Source: Steinernema hermaphroditum (taxonomy: Eukaryota; Nematoda; Chromadorea; Rhabditida; Steinernematidae). Taken from it: 64,000 nucleotides of DNA. The notes under the pieces were generated by a model, which was not told the origin of the DNA, did not search any database, and was given only the letters and a program-made list of their open reading frames with translations. This document shows positions 57,227 to 64,000 of this stretch, piece by piece. The stretch covers positions 17,112,001 to 17,176,000 of the forward strand of contig CM059625.1 of assembly GCA_030435675.1 (NCBI GenBank), written 5' to 3'. Numbering within the stretch: position 1 is the first letter of the stretch; the number at the start of each line of letters is the position of its first letter. Position numbers and translations under genes: made by a program.

Positions 57227-58191
57227 TCACTTCGCCTCTTCATCTTCGAGCCTTGTCACACGTCTTAAAAGTCCAGAGTTGAGAATAAATTCAGAGAGCA
57301 GAGCGCCGATTTTGGCGTAAGAAAACTTAATCCGATTACTACGATTTCTTGAGGGAATCCACACGCGCCACCTCTTGATTTTTTGCCCACCACAGGCGGC
57401 GAGATTAGTCCTACTGTTCGAAAACAGGATTTTGAGGTCATTTTCTATGGTCGCCGCATCTGCCCGTTTCGGTTTACACAAGAAATTCATTTTGCAAACC
57501 TTTGCGCCTAGAGCACAAAAGTTGGAAACAATCGCCGATAGAACAACCAGAAAATTAAATAGAACACCGAGCACGCCAGAATTGAATTCTTTCACCTCTA
57601 TTTTGGGAATTGCAACCATTTTTATCTAACAATGCTTATATGATAATACTTTACAAGATGAAACAACGCAACAGCAGGAAACGTGAGTGCTGACGTCGTT
57701 TGAGCAAAAATCTGAAATGGAAACAAAACCACTCTATCACCTCTCGTCGGTGGGACGTTTAAAAATCAAGGCGGTTTGCATAAAGCCAACCGGTTTCACC
57801 GCTACATTAACTATGCTCCCCAGGATAACGAAGCCAAATGATCGATCGCCTACACGTTTCAGAGTGTTACAACCCAAGGCAGCCCGTTGCTTTGCGCGAA
57901 AATCCCAAGTGTGGTAAGTTGAAGTTTGGTCTCTGATGTCGTTGACGGTTTGAACGATGATTGCATCACTTGGCGACGTCCATCGAACGTTGATGAGATG
58001 AACTCTGGTAGCCCGCAGCACTCCAGTACTTCCCGATTAAATTCCCGCGACGGTAAATTATGACAGCACAAAAAGATCGGTTTGTAGGACAACAGTAGCA
58101 CGGACACCCGCAACAGTTTCTTCAAGATACGTTTAATGACACTTTTATGCCAGTCGTAAAGTGGTTTTTCTAAAAACAAAGAGTCGTACAA
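57227..58191 (-). pseudogene. Possible broken membrane-protein gene, weak
   Basis: Three minus-strand frames in succession contain hydrophobic stretches: KLLRVSVLLLSYKPIFLC (about 58100), FGFVILGSIVNVAVKP (about 57830) and VLGVLFNFLVVLSAIVSNFC (about 57570). They could be parts of a nematode chemoreceptor, but joins need frameshifts or a 31-base intron and no family signature is clear. I list it only as a weak candidate. Confidence 0.2.
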
Positions 58192-61142
58192 AGCAAAAAT
58201 AAATAGGTAAAGATATATTATAAAAGTGCCAAAATTTAAGGTGTGGCTGTTTTAACTACAGAGATACTCTCAGAGTGCAATGTTTCTAATTCGATTAGAA
58301 AGTTACCTTGTCCCATTAAAACGGCAGTGCCCTTAGAGCATAAAAACAGGCAGTATATCATTGAATCCAATTAACTTCTTTGCCCCGAAACGTTAGTGGC
58401 GCAAAAAACGACCGACTATCGTTGTTGTGCCAAAAGGTTTCTCTGCGATCTATTCACTATAGACCCCACTTTCGCTACTCGATTTCAAACAGGTACGACA
58501 ACAAGAATAGGCGTAGCCGGAAAACGTTCGCGGCCTTACGGTTTCCTCATTTATTCTCATTTTTCGTTCATTTTTTAACCTAAGGATCGTGCCTGAGATG
58601 ATGGAGTCCAATATTTCATGTTTTTCCATTGGAGAGGAAAAACTGCCGTTCTACGATTCTGAACCTGCTATATATCATAGTACCTAGCACGTTGACGAGG
58701 GATAAAAATTATACAGACAATGCCTTAGTTGGAAATCCGCGGTGAACGACTATTTCACCGTCCTACCTTTACTAATATCATACAAAATCTTATTTATAAC
58801 ATGCAAAATATGAAAGTCCGACCTCTCACCTGAATTCGTCTTGTTCTGATACACCGAAACTTGTTTGATAAGGTAAAGAAACCTGTTTCGGTTAAAGATA
58901 GAAAGTACTCGCGCAAGGAGCCCTTCAAAACAGTTGGTTTAGGGGCTAACATTTCTTAGCCTCTTTTTGTTGCATCTTTTATTGTTGACTTCCGCTTCTT
59001 ACGTGTCGTTCAAAACATACAAAAAGACGTAGGTGGCATTGTAATCGATTTAAATGTGTCCGTTCCAAATACCAATCGTCACACCCCATTGAAGCGACAA
59101 CTTTACTGACACGACGAATTCAGAAAGTCGATTTACGACGTACACATCGAGATGTCAAAAGTGAAAAGATTCACTGAACAAAACAGCGAAATCGATTATA
59201 GTGCAGTTAATTATCATATTGGTGCTCGGTTATACAACGAGTCCGTCTATTTACAATATCTTTTGCCTGGACGTAATCTCAACTGCAGAAAATATTACAT
59301 ATGAGGAACTACGAATTAGGGGATCGGTCATATTTTAGATGCGCTCTGCATATGCATGGCTGCAGATCACATACCACTGTAACCCTTAAAGGCGATTACC
59401 TTTTTAGTTGATGTCACGGGAAGCAGAACGATGACATCGTCGATGACGTCGATTTTTTTGATCCCTGTGAGCAGCCATTAATTGGAAGTTCGTAGGTACG
59501 TCATGTACCTGGGGGTCTCTTTGCAAGGTAGCAAGAAATGATGAAAATCTACTGATTTGTTTACTTTAAGAGGTTTGAAAGGAACACTACAAGACTGGCT
59601 TACTTATCTATCTGAAGTTCATTCTACGTCACTCAGTAACTCATTACGCAAATAGATGATAGGTGAAGTAGGACGTTCGCGTTAAAAATGTCGAGCAACT
59701 TGAGTCACCAAATAAGTATTAAAATCTTTTCGGGTGTCCGGTCATAAACGCGGGCGACCATGACATCAGTTCCCCTTCGAAAGGTCAATACAGTAAAGTG
59801 CTTTTCCGGGGATAGGAACGATCTGTGAAAATGCAGTTTTCAAACTTGTAGTCGGGAATCCAAATTTCTGAAATTTTCTTCTGGACACCGAGCATACATT
59901 AATCACAATGCTCATATTTTTGTGTGATTTCTCCCTTAGTTTCATATTCCTTTTTACCAAATAGACTCGACAATTAGTTATTCGTCACTTGAAGATGATC
60001 ATTTTAGCAAACAGTAATGTCATTGTTTTGATGAGGATGGGGGGCTATTTACAAAAACAAGCGGTATTAACGTGCACGACATCTCTTGATTACCCGCATA
60101 TGACTGCGGCCATAAAAGTGCGAAATACCGCGTATCAATAAAAAATATGGAGCGCCACCTGATTAGCACTTTATAGGGACCCAAAATTGGAAAGTATAGC
60201 ATCAATTGGCATCGGATCACCGGCTGCCGAATGGCAGACACCGTTTTAAATTCAACTGATTCGTGATTGTTGCGATTACCACATTGGGCGTTTAATGTGG
60301 GAAAGTACGAATATTTAAAACTGCAGAGATAGATGTCAATCCAATTCGGAAGACTGAACAAATGAGACAGCGAATAGCGATATGTTTAAATGTAGATGCG
60401 AATGATCAGAAAACGAAATGAATCTTTGAGGTTGTGTGCTTTATTGAGTTGCACTTATTTATGGCTCAACAAGCTTAGATAATATAGGATACATCCTTAT
60501 CTGAGTTTTGGTATACATACCTCAATTCTCAACAGCATTAATTTAAGAGGCGGTGGTTTCGATTCGAAAAAAGGTAGGGTTGCAGTAAAAACGTGGGGGT
60601 ATTCACATATCTATCCTACCAAAGAGTGCAATCGTTCCCCAATAACAGAATAAAGATGTTTTTCAGAAGATACGACGTGTCGAAAAACAGTTTCGGTCTC
60701 TCAACGCACTTGGAAAAGTTCCTTATTCGCTTAAAATCGAATAAACACCAGCGAACAGAGTACGGTTCATATGATGACAGTGCGCAAAATTGATTCTATG
60801 CTGTCTGACCAAGACAACGGACCAACGTATCTGCGTATTAGCATTTTCTTCACATTTGGACAATCTAGCCACGAAAATAGTTAGTCACTACCTGGTTATA
60901 TGAAATGTTTTCATACGAGTCGTCATCATACAGAAATGTAACATTTTCTCACGCATTCATCATCGAATTCGCAAATTTTCAACACATAAAAACACAACAT
61001 TTTGAGTGAGTTGGCGTTTTTTAATCTCGGCTGAGTTCCGGATTTTATCAAATTTAGATAAACAGAACACAGCTTGTATACAAGGTCGTAAAGGGAGGTC
61101 ACATATCTGAGAGCTATGACAGAATATTTGAACTGTACTGAG

Positions 61143-61150
61143 TGACGTCA
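61143..61150. promoter_or_regulatory. CRE-like palindrome TGACGTCA
   Basis: TGACGTCA followed by TTTA. A second copy with the same following bases is at 61740-61747. This is the consensus of CREB/ATF bZIP factors. No promoter is identified nearby. Confidence 0.4.
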
Positions 61151-61739
61151 TTTAGCAACTCGCTCAGTACCGCGAAAGAGGAACCGCTCACCGTCGTGTT
61201 GGGTAGAACAGAACGGACCAAAATCAAGAACGCATACACAATTACAGGCGATATTTTGCACCGCCCGAGTGTACATATTGTGCTACTGTGAAAGCTCCTA
61301 TTATTTCTGGATTAAAGAGCGTGTTGGCGTTGAGATACAACGTAGGGTGACGCGCGGTATTTTTGAATTCAAGCGCACAGAGGGCAGCCGCAGCACAATT
61401 CGAGTAAACATAATCCGCGGCGTCTACTGTTTTGCTCTTCCCTACTTTGACGGTGGCGGAGCCACGGGTACAATTGGCTCTGACTCGCGCTTTATGCTGC
61501 GCGCGGGTAAATCAAGGATAATTGTTGTGTATTTGTGCGATTGTAACTGCGCGAGAATTGTAGACACGTCGGATGCGCAGAACAATAAGGACCGGATGCG
61601 ATGAAAGGCTCACGTGGGGAACAGTATACAGTTTTTTGCTTTTGATAGCCCCCTCATCGTCACATTATCCGATGGCGATAATGATCGCACAGCTTCGAGC
61701 GTTTATTGACTCGCATATAACCGAAATGTTCCACGATCA

Positions 61740-61747
61740 TGACGTCA
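61740..61747. promoter_or_regulatory. CRE-like palindrome TGACGTCA, second copy
   Basis: Second TGACGTCA with TTTA after it, about 600 bases from the first. Confidence 0.4.
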
Positions 61748-62984
61748 TTTAATGAAAAAGTGGATAAACGATTCCGGCATCAATCAAAATTCTATTGAAT
61801 ACGAGACATTTTGTGATCAGCGGCGTTCTTTGTGCTGTCTGTCGAAGGAAAACTTTCCATTACATTCTGATGTCAAGGCTTCCTATCCGCGTATTTGCTT
61901 TGTGCATCGTCGTTGAAAACAATGAAGTGTTCTGGTGAAACCTAATTGAACTCTCCGGAGAGAAGCTTTACTGCAAATTGCTGCAAAGACGATCACTGAT
62001 CGCTTACGTTTCATTTCTACAAACTCACTGCTACGACGGTTTCCCGAAAATCAAATATCACTTCATGAGTCGGTGAGCGGTCGCCGTCATGAATAGTATT
62101 GATCATTAAGATCCGTTTCTAGGAATGATCGCTCAGCGTCTTTATGCAAGCAGACAGCCGGAAAATTTCGGTTTTTCACATCTGGTTTTCGATAGAAAGG
62201 GGTGACGGTAGAAATAGTGGGGGTCAGCGAAGAAAAAGCCTACAAAACGTAAAAAATTACACACACAAAAAAAGAAGAAAATAACAGTATTAGTGAAAAA
62301 GAACAAATTTTTCGATCTATGCCAGCGGCGAAAGGGTTCACGTTTTCCGAAATTGGCCAACACATAGAAAGGCGCATAACGTCAAAAGATCTGAAACATA
62401 AGCAGTAACCGAATAAGTGTTGGAGCACAGACCAGCTATACGACATGGCTGACGTCGAACAGCAGTGCCCTTTCAGTGTGATTCCAATGGATGTACGCTT
62501 TATTGAAATTTCGATTTCATCTCCGCGTCAGTACTATGGCTACAAGCTGCTTATTTTTTACTTTTTTAATTTTTGACACCTCAAAATCACACCACACAAA
62601 TGGTGGTTTATACGTCAACACAGAATAAGATTCCCAAGTATTCTACTAAGTTGATAAGATTAGAGGTTTTAAATCTACCACTGAACGATTCATGAGCAAA
62701 TTTGAAGCGATAGCCAATCTTTACGACCACTTTGTTACATCTCAATCATGAAACATCACTCAGTTGTACAACCGCATTTTAGTCGCTCTCAGAGGTGACA
62801 TTCTCTGTGATTACTACAAAGCCCTGCCGCTTTGTCAAAGTTAGCGAATATAAGCGTTTCCAGAAGACTATAGTATGTATGATGTGTAGCATCACATATT
62901 ATAACCATCATCATCTTTATTTTCTTCGATAATTGGGTTTTAACACTGAATGTCAATAAGGTTGACCTTTGAAAATCATCTTCC

Positions 62985-64000
62985 TCATTCGGGAACCGTG
63001 TAAGTTTCAGGCTGTACGGGGCGAACACGGTACAAATGTCGAGCAGGACAAGGGCAGTACTGTCCATCGTACCCGGGAATTCCAACAGTTCCGGGCTGAA
63101 GCAAATCACCTAATACTGATACAGAAAAGTCGAACATACCTCTCCAGGTCGACCGCGTGGACCGGGAATTCCAGGACGTCCCGGCTCACCCTGGGCACCA
63201 ACAGGTCCAGGTGGTCCATCAACAGATGTGCCAGGTGTTCCAGCCGGTCCTTCAGGTCCGGCTGGTCCTCTTGGTCCAGGCAAACCTGGTGATCCAGGCA
63301 TGGCAGCAATACCGTTCCGACCAGGTTCTCCCGCTTCCCCGGGACGGCCATCTGCACCTGGAGCACCGTGATCTCCGCGTTCTCCAGGTGGTCCGGGAGG
63401 TCCAATCTTGACCACTGCTTCTCGTCCCTCTTGTCCTTGAAGTCCCTTAGGTCCGGGCATACCGGGAAGTCCAGGAGGACCGGGGGGTCCGGGCTCTCCT
63501 TGTGGGCAAGTGGTGCATTCCTTAGGGTTCTGTGCAAAGGCCAATGCCAAGCCCGACATTCCACGCTCACCAGGAGCTCCAGGTTCGCCATTCGCTAAAT
63601 TTCGCGATTGTAGTCGGAATTGTTGTGCATTGCAAAAAGAAAGAGTGATGTGTGAAGTGGAAATCCTACCTCCATCGACTCCATCGCGCCCAGGCAAGCC
63701 AGGAGGTCCAGGAGGACAATTGTTCGGCAAATTGCGGCAGGCGCACTGAGGAGCATCGAACTGTCTTTTGCTTCGAGCCAGTTCTCTCCAATTTGGAGTG
63801 GATTTTTCGACTCCCTCCATTGTCATAATCTTATTCCAAGCATCATTAGTCAAGTCCTATAACATTGCATTCTTCGAAATGTTTCCTAATCGTGACCTAC
63901 GTTGAACTTGTCCATCTCCATCATGGCGTTATCGTACATACCGGTGATATCCTGATAAATGGTGGCCATCGTGTAGGCACAGGTCACCAGCATAAACGTA
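62985..64000 (-). CDS. Cuticle collagen (5' end outside window)
   Basis: Structural collagen of the nematode cuticle. Four exons are visible on the minus strand: from beyond 64000 to 63901, 63856-63670, 63594-63140 and 63095-62985, all in phase. The visible N-terminal part (TFMLVTCAYTMATIYQDI, MMEMDKFN, WNKIM) is the nematode cuticle collagen N-terminal domain with its membrane-spanning segment. A subtilisin/furin-type cleavage site RSKR precedes QFDAPQCACRN. Gly-X-Y repeats follow, interrupted by a short non-collagen segment with a CTTC pair (KECTTCPQG). The C-terminus has GYDGQYCPCPARH and ends TYTVPE. Cysteine pairs flank the triple-helical blocks as usual. The start codon lies outside the window. 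Confidence 0.93.

Larger units (their letters stand above)
53129..62984. other. Gene-poor region, about 9.9 kb
   Basis: No gene I can support firmly. Sub-features: an ATTTGCAT octamer at about 55994-56001, a weak minus-strand candidate at 57227-58191, and two TGACGTCATTTA sites near 61.1 and 61.7 kb. The 5' half lies upstream of the nuclear receptor and may be its regulatory region; the 3' half is downstream of the collagen. AT-rich overall with a few GC-rich pockets (54.0, 56.1, 57.1 and 61.4 kb). Confidence 0.45.

Noticed and set aside
61269..61604. 111-codon plus-strand frame
   Set aside because: No ATG context, domain or splice site; sits in a GC-rich pocket.
63157..63749. Several plus-strand open frames
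   Set aside because: They are antisense to the collagen Gly-X-Y repeats, which lack stops on the opposite strand.
1..64000. CRISPR arrays, bacterial operons, tRNA or rRNA genes
   Set aside because: The sequence is eukaryotic; I saw no spaced direct-repeat array, no rRNA, and no cloverleaf with a convincing B box by eye. A tRNA scan would settle the last point.

Overview
This window is nuclear DNA of a nematode. The evidence is many 41-55 base introns with GT donors and TTTTCAG-like acceptors, acceptor AGs one to a dozen bases before start codons with no upstream exon (as expected for spliced-leader trans-splicing), a cuticle collagen with the nematode N-terminal domain, an HNF4-like supplementary nuclear receptor, and lineage-restricted F-box-like proteins. 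The F-box-like proteins recall clade IV worms such as Steinernema, but that is only a guess. Gene models were assembled by eye from splice consensus, reading-frame phase and remembered family similarity; no search was run.

Layout. 0.1-1.8 kb: a two-domain mercaptopyruvate sulfurtransferase homologue. 2.3-2.8 kb: a small secreted peptide. 5.0-5.2 kb: a mariner-type MITE. 5.8-11.8 kb: two tandem SLC23 transporters whose ten shared exons have identical lengths. 13.4-15.6 kb: an RP2 homologue with a long acidic N-terminus. 17.5-19.4 kb: testin (PET plus three LIM domains). 19.5-20.8 kb, minus strand: a PAQR membrane receptor. 23.0-35.5 kb: six head-to-tail F-box-like paralogues, the main accessory region. 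37.4-41.0 kb: a complete folliculin-interacting protein gene (FNIP). 41-50 kb: a rearranged duplication containing a broken, partly inverted FNIP copy, a duplicated unrecognised ORF pair, a vitellogenin-like N-terminal fragment and one F-box-like gene of another family. 50.0-53.1 kb, minus: the nuclear receptor, nine exons. 53.1-63.0 kb: about 10 kb with no convincing gene, probably regulatory. 63.0-64.0 kb, minus: a cuticle collagen running off the window end.

The single-copy genes are conserved housekeeping, ciliary, adhesion and signalling genes and do not form an obvious pathway or operon. The lineage-specific parts are the F-box-like array, where a gene plus its 3' flank appears to be the duplication unit, and the FNIP duplication, where an inversion, a lost splice acceptor, an in-frame deletion and a near-identical 460-base tract record several events.
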